From the NCBI GenBank assembly GCA_046349975.1, contig JAXMBH010000021.1, positions 1 to 64,000 on the forward strand: a stretch of 64,000 nucleotides of DNA. Reading direction: 5' to 3'. Below are positions 44,820 to 54,090 of the stretch, piece after piece. The first letter of the stretch is position 1, and every line of letters begins with the position of its first letter. The translations under genes were made by a program, and so were the position numbers. The DNA is from JABDGM01 sp046349975. Its GTDB lineage: Bacteria > Planctomycetota > Planctomycetia > Pirellulales > Lacipirellulaceae. The notes beneath the pieces were generated by a model. That model was not told the origin of the DNA. It made no database searches and saw only the letters and a list, made by a program, of their open reading frames with translations.

Positions 44820-45281
44820 ATGAACCACTTAGGCCCGCAACTTGGTGTCATTCTCGTCGATCATGGGTCGCGGCGCGCGGAGAGCAATAACTTGCTGCTG
44901 GATGTGGCGGCGGATTTTGCTGCGAACTGTCCGCAGTATCGGATTGTGGAGCCGGCGCACATGGAGCTGGCGGAGCCATCGGTTGCGACCGCTTTTCGGC
45001 GGTGCGTAGAACGCGGGGCGACGACGGTCATTGTGTTTCCTTATTTTCTCCTGCCGGGGCGGCACTGGGAGCTCGATATTCCGCGGCTCGCGGCCGCGGC
45101 GGCGCGGAACCACCCAGGCGTGCCGTACCTGGTGACGGCGCCGTTCGGGCTGCATCCGCTGATATCGCGGGTGATCGAGCAACGGATCGAGCAGTGCATG
45201 TCGCGTTCGGCGGGGGCGGCCGATGCTTGCGACGTGTGTGCTGGCACGGATCGCTGCCAGCTGCGTGAAGGTTCCGATTGA
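44820..45281 (+). CDS. CbiX-type sirohydrochlorin chelatase (short form)
   Basis: The product (153 residues) is a single-domain class II chelatase that inserts cobalt or iron into sirohydrochlorin. Catalytic histidines: GVILVDHGSRRAESN (H15) and LLPGRHWELDIPRL. It is half the length of two-domain CbiK/CbiX proteins, so it should act as a dimer. The C-terminal tail has cysteines (EQCM, ACDVCAGTDRCQL, i.e. C-x2-C-x5-C), reminiscent of the iron-sulfur-binding tails of some SirB/CbiX proteins. Whether it makes sirohaem or cobalamin precursor cannot be decided here. Confidence 0.85.
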   Translation: MNHLGPQLGVILVDHGSRRAESNNLLLDVAADFAANCPQYRIVEPAHMELAEPSVATAFRRCVERGATTVIVFPYFLLPGRHWELDIPRLAAAAARNHPGVPYLVTAPFGLHPLISRVIEQRIEQCMSRSAGAADACDVCAGTDRCQLREGSD

Positions 45282-45552
45282 GTTGACTGGCCGGTGCGGA
45301 CGATAGTGTATGAATGAGGGGTAAGGCCGCGCCGGTCGACGGTCGGCTTTGCGCCCGTACTTTTCTGGTGAGCGGCGTTGAGGATCGGCGGCGTGCCGTT
45401 GTGAATCGACAGACGGTGGGCGAGGACGCCCCGGCTCGCTGAAAAGAGTTTACTTTTTGCTTGGTCGATTCGACAGTCGCGACGGTCTTTTCACCGCTTT
45501 TCGTCGCGGAGCGCTGAGTTCGAGATATTGCATTTCCACGGAAGGAAATCCC

Positions 45553-46680
45553 ATGAGACGCCATTCGTTCGCGTTTGCGCTGGTGAGTTGTGCCGCGCTC
45601 GCGTTGTCGATGTTCCTGCCGGCTTCGGCCGCTACGCCGGTGGTGCCTGGAACCGGCGAATTTCTGCGGGATTGCTGCGACGACTTTGAGGATGAGAGTT
45701 GGAACTGGACATACAACCTTCCCAAGAGCAGCTACGAACAAGACGAAGAGCAACGGGGTCCGGGCGGTCGGTCGAACAACGGCTTGTGGCATGAAGGCGG
45801 CAAGCGTGGGACGCCGGACGTAGTTAAGCGTGTGCCGACGCCGCCGGGCGGCATCGAAGGCAGCGCCGGAGCGCTGTTGTTCGCCACGAAGAACTCTGGC
45901 ATTCCGGGCAAGCTCAGCAATGAGCAACAGCAGGATGATTTGCTGATGCTGTTCAATCGCCGGCTGGGGCGGTCGATTCCCGTGGCATGGCAGCCAAGCT
46001 GCACGGTGCGGGTGTATTTGCCGGAGTGGGACAAATGGGAACAGCGGAGCGGCGCGTCATTCGGCATGCGATGCGATTGCCAAGGCCGCAATCCAGACGG
46101 GAGCACCGAAGAATATTGGCCGGGGATGTTCCTGTTGTTTCACAAGAAGACGAACAAAGAGGGCGATCAATACTCGGCCAAGATCACGGTCCGCGGCGAC
46201 AAGCTGGGGCACGACGTGCGAAGCCTCGACATCAAGGAGCCAGGCTGGTGGACGCTCGGAATGTCGTTCACGCCAGACGGACAGATTCACTACTACGCTC
46301 ATGCTGGCATCGAGAACTTGACGGAAGACGACTATTTGATGTCAAGCTACCCGTACAGCATGAAGTGCATCACCTATGACAATTTTTTCTTCAACGTCGC
46401 GAACTGGGACAATGGCCGCACGTGGTCGACGCCGTGGGTGATCGACGATCCGAAGGTGTACGTCGTGCCGCCGCCGGGTCAAACGGTCGCGCAGCTGTAC
46501 AAGGTCAAGAAACAGCCGCAAACGGCGCAGCGGCAGCAGAAAGGACAGCCGCAGCAATCGCAGCGGATGCCGAAGCAGCAGCAGGTGACGAAGCAGCAGC
46601 AGGTGACGAAGCGCACGTTGCAGCAGCCGGACGTGATTTCGACGCCGGAGACAGCTTCGCGCGGGGCAACGCCGCGGTAG
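45553..46680 (+). CDS. Secreted protein with Gln-rich C-terminal tail
   Basis: ATG 45553, preceded by GGAAGGA, opens a signal peptide (MRRHSFAFALVSCAALALSM, cleavage near ASAA). The mature part is rich in Trp and aromatic residues (ESWNWTYNLPKSSYE, IPVAWQPSCTVRVYLPEWDK, EPGWWTLGMSFTPDGQIHYY), suggesting a beta-sandwich of carbohydrate-binding or LamG-like style, but no family motif is firm. The C-terminal 60 residues are Gln/Lys/Pro-rich with a perfect 18-bp tandem duplication. The function is unknown. Confidence 0.75.
   Translation: MRRHSFAFALVSCAALALSMFLPASAATPVVPGTGEFLRDCCDDFEDESWNWTYNLPKSSYEQDEEQRGPGGRSNNGLWHEGGKRGTPDVVKRVPTPPGGIEGSAGALLFATKNSGIPGKLSNEQQQDDLLMLFNRRLGRSIPVAWQPSCTVRVYLPEWDKWEQRSGASFGMRCDCQGRNPDGSTEEYWPGMFLLFHKKTNKEGDQYSAKITVRGDKLGHDVRSLDIKEPGWWTLGMSFTPDGQIHYYAHAGIENLTEDDYLMSSYPYSMKCITYDNFFFNVANWDNGRTWSTPWVIDDPKVYVVPPPGQTVAQLYKVKKQPQTAQRQQKGQPQQSQRMPKQQQVTKQQQVTKRTLQQPDVISTPETASRGATPR
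46573..46608 (+). repeat. Tandem duplication in the Gln-rich tail
   Basis: The 18-bp unit AAGCAGCAGCAGGTGACG is repeated twice exactly (46573-46590, 46591-46608), encoding KQQQVT twice. It is a recent in-frame tandem duplication in a low-complexity tail. Confidence 0.85.
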
Positions 46681-46781
46681 AAGGCGGAAACGCTGGTGCG
46701 GGCGGGTTCGATGGCACTTCGTGGCGATCGGCGAGCCGTTGGTCGCTACGAAGAGGGCGATCGTTGCTTTACAATGGTCCG

Positions 46782-49700
46782 ATGAGTTCGGAACAGTGGG
46801 AGTTTTGGATCGACGTTGGCGGGACGTTCACCGATTGCCTGGCGCGGTCGCCGGGTGGCGAGATTCGCCGTCATAAATTATTGAGCACGGGTGCGACGAA
46901 GGGCCGCGTTGGAAGCGGAACTTCGTCGCACGTCTTATTGGATGCGGCGCGTTGCGGCGACCCGGCGGATTTTTGGGTGGGCTGGGAGCTGGTGCTTATT
47001 GGCGCCGACGGCCGAGAGCGTGAGCGGAGCTGGGTGACGGCTTTTGATGTCGCGGCCGGCGCGCTCGAACTCGAAGGATTGTGGCGAGCGCCGCCCGCGG
47101 GCATGGCGTACGAATTGCGCTGCGGGTTGGAAGCGCCAGTTGTGGCAATTCGCTATCTGCTGGGGCTGCCGCTCGGTGTCGCTGTGCCGCCGGTGCATTT
47201 GCGATTGGGCACGACGCGAGGCACAAACGCGCTGCTCACCCGGACGGGAGCGCAGACGGCGCTCGTTACGACGCGCGGCTTTGGCGATGTGCTGGAGATC
47301 GGCTACCAGGCGCGGCCGCGTCTATTTGATCTCACGGTGCGAAAGCCGCCGCTGCTGACGGCTGCGGCGGTGGAAGTTGCCGAACGGGTGACGCACGATG
47401 GCGCGGTGCGATTGAAGCCAGATGAAGCGACGGCGCGGCAACAGCTCACAATGTTGCGTGAGAGCGGCGTGGAGTCGTTGGCAGTTTGCTTCTTGCATGC
47501 CGATCGGTATTCGGAGCACGAGCAAGTTCTCGAGAAGGTTGCGCGGGAAGTCGGATTTCGCGAGATCAGTGTGTCTCACCGCGTGGCGCCGCTGCCGAAA
47601 TTTGTGGCGCGGGCGGATACGACCGTGGTCGACGCGTATTTGAACCCGGTGCTGCGCGATTACGTGGCGCGGCTGCGAGAGGCACTGCCTGGCAGCACGC
47701 TCCGAATTCTCACGTCGGCGGGCGGGCTTGTCGCAGCGGATCAATTCTATGGGAAGGACAGCATTCTCTCTGGGCCAGCGGGCGGGGTGGTTGGTTTTTC
47801 AGGAGTTGCGCGGGCGGCGGGCTTTGAGCGGGCAATTGGATTCGACATGGGCGGCACGAGCACGGATGTGTCGCGGTTCGATGGCAGGTTTGAGCTCGAG
47901 TATGAAACGATCAAGGCAGGCGTGCGGCTGGTCACGCCAACGCTGGCGATCGAAACCGTGGCCGCCGGTGGCGGTTCGATTTGTTGGTTTGATGGCGTGA
48001 AGCTGGTCGTGGGGCCAGCCAGTGCTGGCGCGGATCCGGGGCCGGCGTGCTATGGGCGCGGCGGGCCGCTTACCGTGACAGATACCGATTTGGTGCTGGG
48101 CCGAGTCGTGGCGGAGCGGTTTCCTTTTCCATTGGACCGTGGGGCGGCGGAGGCGAAATTGCGGGCGTTGGCGGCGCAACTGGCTGCTGAAGCGACCGCT
48201 CCATCGGAAGTGAAGTATTCGGTGGAGGAGTTGGCGGCGGGGCTGTTGCGGATTGCGAACGCGAATATGGCGGCAGCGATTCGCAGCGTCACGGTGGCGA
48301 AGGGGGCGGATCCGGCTGAGTATGTGCTCGTCGCGTTTGGCGGTGCTGCGGGGCAGCATGCTTGTGCGGTTGCGCGCGAGCTTGGCATACGGCAGGTGCT
48401 GAATCATTCTGATGCCGGCGTGTTAAGCGCGCTCGGCATTGGGCTTGCCGAAGTGACGCGGCATCGGTCGTGCGGTATTGAACGAGAGTTGGAAAATGAG
48501 GCAGTCGAATTCGCCGCTCGGCGGTTGGATGCGCTGGAATGTGAGGCTGCGGCCGAGGTGCGCGGCGAGGGGGCGAGTGAGATCGTTGCCACGCGTTCGC
48601 TGGATGTGAGCTATCGGGGAACGGATAGCTGTCTCACCATCGAGTGGCCGGAGGATGGTGATTTTCGAAATGCGTTTACGACGGCGCATCGGCAGCGTTA
48701 CGGGTACGTGCATGCGAATCGGCCGCTGGTGATCGTGGCGGCTCGCGTGGCGGTAAGCGGCCGAGGAGCAGCGGGATCGCCGCGGAGCGAGCGAGTGGAA
48801 ACACGCAGATTGGCTGGGCAGCGAACGACGTCGGCGGTCTTCGATGGCGTGCGGTGCGATGTGCCGTTGTATGAGCGAAGCAAATTGGCAGCCGGCGACA
48901 GGATTGATGGTCCGGCGATCGTCACCGAGGACATCGCGACCACGGTCATCGAAACGGGTTGGCGGGCTGAAGTTATGACGCAGGGCGAATTGCTGTTGAC
49001 GGATGGAAGGGATGTGGGAGCTGGGAGTTCGGAATGCGGAATGCGGGGTTCGATCCGCACTCCGAAATCCGAGATCCGGAATCGCGCGGCGACGCCCGAC
49101 CCTGTGCTGCTCGAGATCTTTAACAATCACTTGAGCAGCATCGCATCGGAGATGGGCGTGACACTGCGGAACACGGCGAGCAGTGTGAATGTGAAGGAGC
49201 GGCTCGACTTCAGCTGCGCGATTTTCACGGCCGAGGGATGTCTCGTCGCCAATGCGCCGCATGTGCCGGTGCACTTGGGAGCGATGGAGGAGACGGTGCG
49301 AGCGACGATCGCGGCAAATTCTGATCTGCTGCCGGGCGATGTCATTGCGACGAACGATCCGTACGCAGGCGGGTGCCATTTGCCGGATGTCACGGTGATT
49401 ACGCCGATACACGAGGGGGCGACGGGCAAGTTGCGGTTTTTCACGGCGAATCGGGCTCACCATGCGGAGCTTGGCGGGATAACGCCGGGTTCGATGCCGC
49501 CGAATTCAAGGAATCTGGCGGAAGAAGGCGTGCTGCTGAACAACCTCAAAATTGTAGCGGGGGGAAAATCGCGGTTTGACGACTTGCGGCACGTTCTATC
49601 GTTGGGCCCCTATCCTTCGCGCGACGTGGAAACGAATTTGGCCGACGTGGCAGCGCAGGTGGCGGCGAATCGGCAGGGGGCGAATGAGTTGGCGAGCCTC

Positions 49701-50660
49701 ATCGCGCGGTACTCTTGGCCGGTCGTTGAGCAGTATATGAACTTCGTGCAGGACGCGGCCGAGCGAAAGGTAAGGCAGGCGCTCGCGAAGTTGCCGGCCG
49801 GAGCGCATGAATTCGTCGACTATTTGGAGACTGCTGGCGGAGAAAGCGTGCCGATCGCGGTGAAGTTCACGATCCATGAGCCGGGTGAAGCGACCGCGGC
49901 GACCCTGGATTTTACTGGGACTGGGCCGGTGGTGAGCGGCAATCTCAACGCAAATCGGGCGATTGTCACCGCGGCGGTGATTTACGTGCTCCGGTTGCTG
50001 GTTGATGACGACATTCCACTCAATCACGGAGTGCTGCGGGCCATAGAGATCGTGTTGCCGGGCTGCCTGTTGAATCCTTCGCGTGGCGCGACCGCGGAAA
50101 CAACGCCGGCGGTGGTCGGTGGGAATGTTGAGACCTCGCAACGCGTTGTGGATGTGTTGCTCGGTGCGCTCGGAATCGCAGCGGCGAGCCAGGGAACGAT
50201 GAACAACCTGGTGTTTGGCGACGCGGCGTTCGCCTATTACGAAACGATATGCGGCGGCAGTGGAGCGACGGCAGACGGGCCCGGCGCGAGCGCGGTGCAA
50301 GTGCACATGACGAACACGCGGCTGACCGATCCGGAGATTCTGGAACGGCGGTATCCGGTGCGATTGCGCGAATTTGCGGTGTGGCGCGGGTCGGGCGGCG
50401 CGGGGCGGCAGCGCGGCGGGGACGGCGTGGTCCGCGAGATTGAATTTCTCAAGCCGGTGACGTTGTCGCTGTTGAGTGAACGGCGGGGGCCGCATCCGCC
50501 ATATGGAATGCGCGGTGGGCAGCCAGGCACGCTGGGCCGGAACCAGTTGGTGAAAGCGGATGGCACGGTGATTGATCTGGGAGGAATTGTACAACTCGAC
50601 GTGGCCGTGGGGGATACATTGAGGGTGGAAACACCCGGCGGCGGCGGGTTTGGCAAATAG
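46782..50660 (+). CDS. 5-oxoprolinase / N-methylhydantoinase A-B fusion
   Basis: The 1292-residue product joins HyuA and HyuB. HyuA (about 1-740): WIDVGGTFTDCLARSPGG, the ASKHA phosphate-binding loop, GTTRGTNALLTRTG, FDMGGTSTDVSRFDG and FGGAAGQHACAVARELGI. HyuB (about 775-1292): LEIFNNHLSSIASEMGVTL, NDPYAGGCHLPDVTVITPIH and GGSGATADGPGASAVQVHMT. The complete fusion matches ATP-dependent 5-oxoprolinase, which opens pyroglutamate to glutamate. The linker between halves is encoded by repeat-like DNA. ATG 46782 starts the true domain; upstream in-frame sequence overlaps the previous gene. Confidence 0.9.
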   Translation: MSSEQWEFWIDVGGTFTDCLARSPGGEIRRHKLLSTGATKGRVGSGTSSHVLLDAARCGDPADFWVGWELVLIGADGRERERSWVTAFDVAAGALELEGLWRAPPAGMAYELRCGLEAPVVAIRYLLGLPLGVAVPPVHLRLGTTRGTNALLTRTGAQTALVTTRGFGDVLEIGYQARPRLFDLTVRKPPLLTAAAVEVAERVTHDGAVRLKPDEATARQQLTMLRESGVESLAVCFLHADRYSEHEQVLEKVAREVGFREISVSHRVAPLPKFVARADTTVVDAYLNPVLRDYVARLREALPGSTLRILTSAGGLVAADQFYGKDSILSGPAGGVVGFSGVARAAGFERAIGFDMGGTSTDVSRFDGRFELEYETIKAGVRLVTPTLAIETVAAGGGSICWFDGVKLVVGPASAGADPGPACYGRGGPLTVTDTDLVLGRVVAERFPFPLDRGAAEAKLRALAAQLAAEATAPSEVKYSVEELAAGLLRIANANMAAAIRSVTVAKGADPAEYVLVAFGGAAGQHACAVARELGIRQVLNHSDAGVLSALGIGLAEVTRHRSCGIERELENEAVEFAARRLDALECEAAAEVRGEGASEIVATRSLDVSYRGTDSCLTIEWPEDGDFRNAFTTAHRQRYGYVHANRPLVIVAARVAVSGRGAAGSPRSERVETRRLAGQRTTSAVFDGVRCDVPLYERSKLAAGDRIDGPAIVTEDIATTVIETGWRAEVMTQGELLLTDGRDVGAGSSECGMRGSIRTPKSEIRNRAATPDPVLLEIFNNHLSSIASEMGVTLRNTASSVNVKERLDFSCAIFTAEGCLVANAPHVPVHLGAMEETVRATIAANSDLLPGDVIATNDPYAGGCHLPDVTVITPIHEGATGKLRFFTANRAHHAELGGITPGSMPPNSRNLAEEGVLLNNLKIVAGGKSRFDDLRHVLSLGPYPSRDVETNLADVAAQVAANRQGANELASLIARYSWPVVEQYMNFVQDAAERKVRQALAKLPAGAHEFVDYLETAGGESVPIAVKFTIHEPGEATAATLDFTGTGPVVSGNLNANRAIVTAAVIYVLRLLVDDDIPLNHGVLRAIEIVLPGCLLNPSRGATAETTPAVVGGNVETSQRVVDVLLGALGIAAASQGTMNNLVFGDAAFAYYETICGGSGATADGPGASAVQVHMTNTRLTDPEILERRYPVRLREFAVWRGSGGAGRQRGGDGVVREIEFLKPVTLSLLSERRGPHPPYGMRGGQPGTLGRNQLVKADGTVIDLGGIVQLDVAVGDTLRVETPGGGGFGK
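49010..49085. repeat. Repeat-like inverted segment encoding the HyuA-HyuB linker
   Basis: GGGAGTTCGGAATGCGGAAT faces CCGCACTCCGAAATCCGAGA with inverted similarity. Encoded residues (VGAGSSECGMRGS, then IRTPKSEIRNRA) are low-complexity and unlike either half-protein, indicating dispersed repeat DNA within the coding sequence. Confidence 0.6.
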
Positions 50661-50679
50661 CCCAGCCGTTGCGGCTGGG
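50661..50679. terminator. Hairpin after the oxoprolinase gene
   Basis: CCCAGCC-GTTGC-GGCTGGG directly follows the stop codon. It resembles the CCCAGCCC/GGGCTGGG stem at 17356-17374 and a partial copy near 50760-50779 (AGCCCGGGGGCTGGGCT). No U-tract follows. Confidence 0.5.
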
Positions 50680-50785
50680 TGCGGTACCGAGCGACTTGGC
50701 AATCGCAAGTTGTTAAGTGTCGTGGTTGTGGTGGTTGGTTCGGAAAGCATCGCGGCAGCCAGCCCGGGGGCTGGGCTATATCGAT

Positions 50786-51640
50786 ATGATTCGGCGTGAG
50801 ATTCAATTATCGGAGAATGAGCGGGTGTGGCTGCTCGTGTCGCAGGTCGATCATGCCCATGTGAGCGGCACGATCACGCGACAGTGGCACAGCCATTTTT
50901 CGGACGAGGTGGTGCAGGCGATCGCCCATCACGATGATGGTTGGGCGGAGTGGGAGCAGGAACCGAAGCTGAATCCGGAAATCGGTGGGCCGTTTTCGTT
51001 CACCGAAATGCCGCTCGAGCAGGCGCTGGTGATTTGGGATGGTTCGATTGCCGGAGCGCGGAAGATTGGGCCGCTGGCTGGATTCATCGTGGCGGGGCAC
51101 TTCTATTCGCTCTTGAATGAGTCGGAGCACGCGCAGCAACCGGGCGCGATTGCGTGGCTCGCGGCGAAGCGTAAGCAGCGCACAGCGTGGCTGGATGAAT
51201 GGGTGCGAATGGAGGCCTCGCATACGCTCGATGAAGCCAAGCGGGCGCAGCAGCAACTGGCGTTAACCGACTTGTTTAGTTTGTGGTTGTGCTGCGATGC
51301 GCCGGTCGGCGCGAGTGACGATGGCCTGCTCGAAGGGTCGCCGATTCACGATCGGGCGCAGTTGCTGTTGCGCGAATACCCCATGAAAGTTGTAGGCTTT
51401 GGGCGGCGACATGCGACGCTGGAAAATCCGCAGGAAGCGCTGGCGTGGGTGGTGGCGGTGGAGAAGTTTCCGCTGCGTGAATCGCCATTGTCGTTGTCAC
51501 TTATGGCGAGGATCGTGCCAGTTAAGGAATACGATGACTGGGCGGAAGTTGAGGCGGCGAGTCGGCCGATGGAGTTGCGGTGGCGGTTGATGCCGGCGGG
51601 GACCGCGAAGGCGCCGGTCGCGAAGGCCAGTCTGCAGTAG
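50786..51640 (+). CDS. DUF3891 family protein
   Basis: The product (284 residues) has the DUF3891 pattern: VWLLVSQVDHAHVSGTITRQ, VQAIAHHDDGWAEWEQEPKL and GPFSFTEMP. The HDDGW histidine/aspartate cluster near residues 53-57, with the earlier HAH, suggests metal binding or an HD-like hydrolase fold, but the family is uncharacterised. ATG 50786 is chosen; upstream in-frame codons lie in a repeat-rich gap. It follows the oxoprolinase on the same strand. Confidence 0.75.
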   Translation: MIRREIQLSENERVWLLVSQVDHAHVSGTITRQWHSHFSDEVVQAIAHHDDGWAEWEQEPKLNPEIGGPFSFTEMPLEQALVIWDGSIAGARKIGPLAGFIVAGHFYSLLNESEHAQQPGAIAWLAAKRKQRTAWLDEWVRMEASHTLDEAKRAQQQLALTDLFSLWLCCDAPVGASDDGLLEGSPIHDRAQLLLREYPMKVVGFGRRHATLENPQEALAWVVAVEKFPLRESPLSLSLMARIVPVKEYDDWAEVEAASRPMELRWRLMPAGTAKAPVAKASLQ

Positions 51641-51931
51641 TTTGCACTGGTCGGTAAAGCGACAAGTCTGCGAGGCGAGGGGTTTGAGGGGGCACCAGGG
51701 CCATGGCAAAGCCTGTGGGCGTGCCACCCGATGTTGCGATGGTATCGGCCCCAAGTGCGCGCGGGCCAGCAAAGGTGCTGGGGGCCGAGGGAGCGGCCGG
51801 ACCGTTCCGGCTTGTCCTCGTGCGGCGAATCCGCATAATCCTGAAAGTGTAGCGAATACTTGTCGGCAAGGGAGTTCCGAGGGTCGGGCCGGCAATCACA
51901 ATTCCCGATTCTGTTTGAAGAAGGTGGTACT

Positions 51932-52873
51932 ATGCCCCGCAACAAGACGTTCGACAACATTGCCCAGGCGATTGGTGACACACCGATGATCCGGATCAAC
52001 CGGCTCGTGCCGCCCGGCCAAGCGACGGTGTTTGCCAAGTGCGAGTTCTTTCAACCGCTCAATAGCGTCAAGGATCGTATCGGCGTGGCGATGATCGAGG
52101 CCGGCGAACGGGAGGGGAAGATCAAGAAGGATACTGTCATTGTCGAGCCGACGAGCGGCAACACGGGCATCGCGCTGGCGTTTGTGTGCGCAGCCAAGGG
52201 TTACAAGCTGATTCTGACGATGCCGGAGTCGATGTCGGTCGAGCGGCGGGCGCTGCTGCGGTTCATGGGCGCGGAACTTGTGCTCACGCCGGCGGCCGAG
52301 GGCATGAAGGGGGCGATTGCCAAGGCGTCGCAGATCGTCGAGACGACGCCGAATGCATATATGCCACAGCAATTCGATAACCCGGCGAACCCGGCCATTC
52401 ATGAGAAAACGACCGGGCCGGAGATTTGGGAAGATTCGGGTCACAACATAGACGCGATCGTGGCGGGCGTCGGCACGGGCGGCACGATCACGGGCGTGGC
52501 GCGGTTCATTAAGTCGAAGAATCCGAACTTCAAAGCAATCGCGGTTGAGCCGGTTGACTCACCGGTGATTTCGGGCGGCAAACCGGGGCCACATAAAATT
52601 CAGGGTATTGGCGCCGGGTTTATTCCGAAGAACCTCGATACGGCGCTCGTGGATGAGACGATCCAAGTGAGCAACGAAGAGGCGTTTCAGTGGTCCCGCC
52701 GCCTGGCGAAAGAAGAAGGCATCGTGGCCGGCATTTCGAGCGGCGGGAATATGTGCGCCGCTGCGAAGGTGGCCGCGCGGCCAGAGTTCAAGGGCAAGCG
52801 GATTTGCGTGATCATGCCGAGCCTCGGCGAGCGGTATTTGTCGACACCGCTGTTTGAAGGGCTGACGGGGTAA
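51932..52873 (+). CDS. cysK: Cysteine synthase A (O-acetylserine sulfhydrylase)
   Basis: A PLP enzyme that makes cysteine from O-acetylserine and sulfide. The PLP lysine is in CEFFQPLNSVKDRIGVAMIE, the substrate loop is VEPTSGNTGIALAF, the phosphate-binding loop is VAGVGTGGTITGVARF, and PHKIQGIGAGFIP and EEGIVAGISSGGN complete the family set. The length of 313 is normal. AAGAAGGTGG precedes ATG 51932. It heads the + strand run with lipA and the dehydrogenase genes. Confidence 0.97.
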   Translation: MPRNKTFDNIAQAIGDTPMIRINRLVPPGQATVFAKCEFFQPLNSVKDRIGVAMIEAGEREGKIKKDTVIVEPTSGNTGIALAFVCAAKGYKLILTMPESMSVERRALLRFMGAELVLTPAAEGMKGAIAKASQIVETTPNAYMPQQFDNPANPAIHEKTTGPEIWEDSGHNIDAIVAGVGTGGTITGVARFIKSKNPNFKAIAVEPVDSPVISGGKPGPHKIQGIGAGFIPKNLDTALVDETIQVSNEEAFQWSRRLAKEEGIVAGISSGGNMCAAAKVAARPEFKGKRICVIMPSLGERYLSTPLFEGLTG

Positions 52874-52964
52874 CGCGGTCATCGGAAGCAACGTCTCTGC
52901 CGCCTAAGCCGCAGGCGGACGGGAAGTCTGCCTGCGGTTTACTTGGCGTGCGCGGTCGCTAGCA

Positions 52965-54029
52965 TTGGATGGGGCCCGCGGGTGTGCGAATTTGGCGAAG
53001 TGGTCGGCATTGGTAGGTTCGGCGAAATTCGTTAAAATTTCGTCATCGCCCGCTAGCACCCCGCCTGAATCGACCCACTTGAGCTCGACCGTTTCCACGC
53101 CTGAACCCGCGAAAACCGACCGGCCGCGTTTGCCGGGTTGGCTGCGTGTGAACTTGCCCGCAGGTCCGCAGCTCACCGTGCTGAACGCGACGCACGGGGC
53201 GATCGAAACTCACGGCCTGCACACGGTTTGCGAAGAAGCGCGGTGCCCGAATCTGAACGATTGTTGGGCCCGCGGCACGGCGACATTCATGATCGCGGGC
53301 AAAGAGTGTACCCGCGGCTGCCGGTTTTGCAGTGTGGAAACGCTGCGGCAGCCGGCGGCGCCCGATGTGAACGAGCCGCAGGAGTTGGCGGCGGCTGTCG
53401 AGCGAATGACGCTCGACCATGTTGTCATCACCGTGGTGAATCGCGATGACCTGGCGGATGGTGGCGCCGACCACTACAAGCGATGCGTCTTGGCGGTGCA
53501 CGAGCGCACGCCGCGGGTCACGATCGAGCTACTGTCGAGCGACCTGGCGGGCAACGGTGCGGCGCTCGAACACTTGCTCGATGAGACACCGCTCGCGGTG
53601 TTTGCTCACAATGTGGAGTGCGTGCCGCGGCTGGACAAACTCGTGCGCGATCGCCGAGCATCGTTTGAGTTGAGCTTGCACGTGTTGCGGCGAGCGAAGG
53701 AATTGCGGCCCGACTTATACACGAAGAGCAGCATCATGGTCGGGCTGGGTGAAACGGATGGGGAAGTATCGGCTGCCATGCGGCGGTTGCGCGAGGCGAA
53801 TGTCGACATGCTGACGCTCGGCCAGTATCTCGCGCCGGGAAGAACCGGCGAGCGATATTTACCGGTGGATCGGTATGTGCATCCGGAGCAATTTCAACAG
53901 TGGGCCGAGGCAGCGCGCGCGATGGGATTTCGTGCTGTGGCAATGGGACCGCTGGTGCGTAGTTCGTATCGGGCGGGAAAGTTATTGAAACAGGCGCGGG
54001 AACACGCCGTGGCTGAAGCAACGGCGTAG
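52965..54029 (+). CDS. lipA: Lipoyl synthase
   Basis: LipA is a radical-SAM enzyme with two [4Fe-4S] clusters that inserts two sulfurs into octanoyl-E2. Auxiliary cluster cysteines: CEEARCPNLNDC (C-x4-C-x5-C). SAM cluster: CTRGCRFCSVET (C-x3-C-x2-C). The C-terminal RSSY motif is present (LVRSSYRAGK). The start is uncertain: no ATG or GTG precedes the conserved part in frame; TTG codons occur at 52965, 52992, 53010 and 53079, and ATT at 53037 would begin with SSSPAST. It lies 92 bp after cysK and just before the lipoyl-dependent dehydrogenase genes it would serve. Confidence 0.93.
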   Translation: MDGARGCANLAKWSALVGSAKFVKISSSPASTPPESTHLSSTVSTPEPAKTDRPRLPGWLRVNLPAGPQLTVLNATHGAIETHGLHTVCEEARCPNLNDCWARGTATFMIAGKECTRGCRFCSVETLRQPAAPDVNEPQELAAAVERMTLDHVVITVVNRDDLADGGADHYKRCVLAVHERTPRVTIELLSSDLAGNGAALEHLLDETPLAVFAHNVECVPRLDKLVRDRRASFELSLHVLRRAKELRPDLYTKSSIMVGLGETDGEVSAAMRRLREANVDMLTLGQYLAPGRTGERYLPVDRYVHPEQFQQWAEAARAMGFRAVAMGPLVRSSYRAGKLLKQAREHAVAEATA

Positions 54030-54090
54030 GACTTACTCCCGGCCGAGCCGGGGGCTGACGGTTGAACGAATAATCGAACGGAATTGGGTC

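Noticed and set aside
49596..50750. Minus-strand frame of 384 codons opposite the oxoprolinase gene.
   Set aside because: The + strand has complete HyuB motifs; this frame is Arg/His/Pro-rich without any family similarity.
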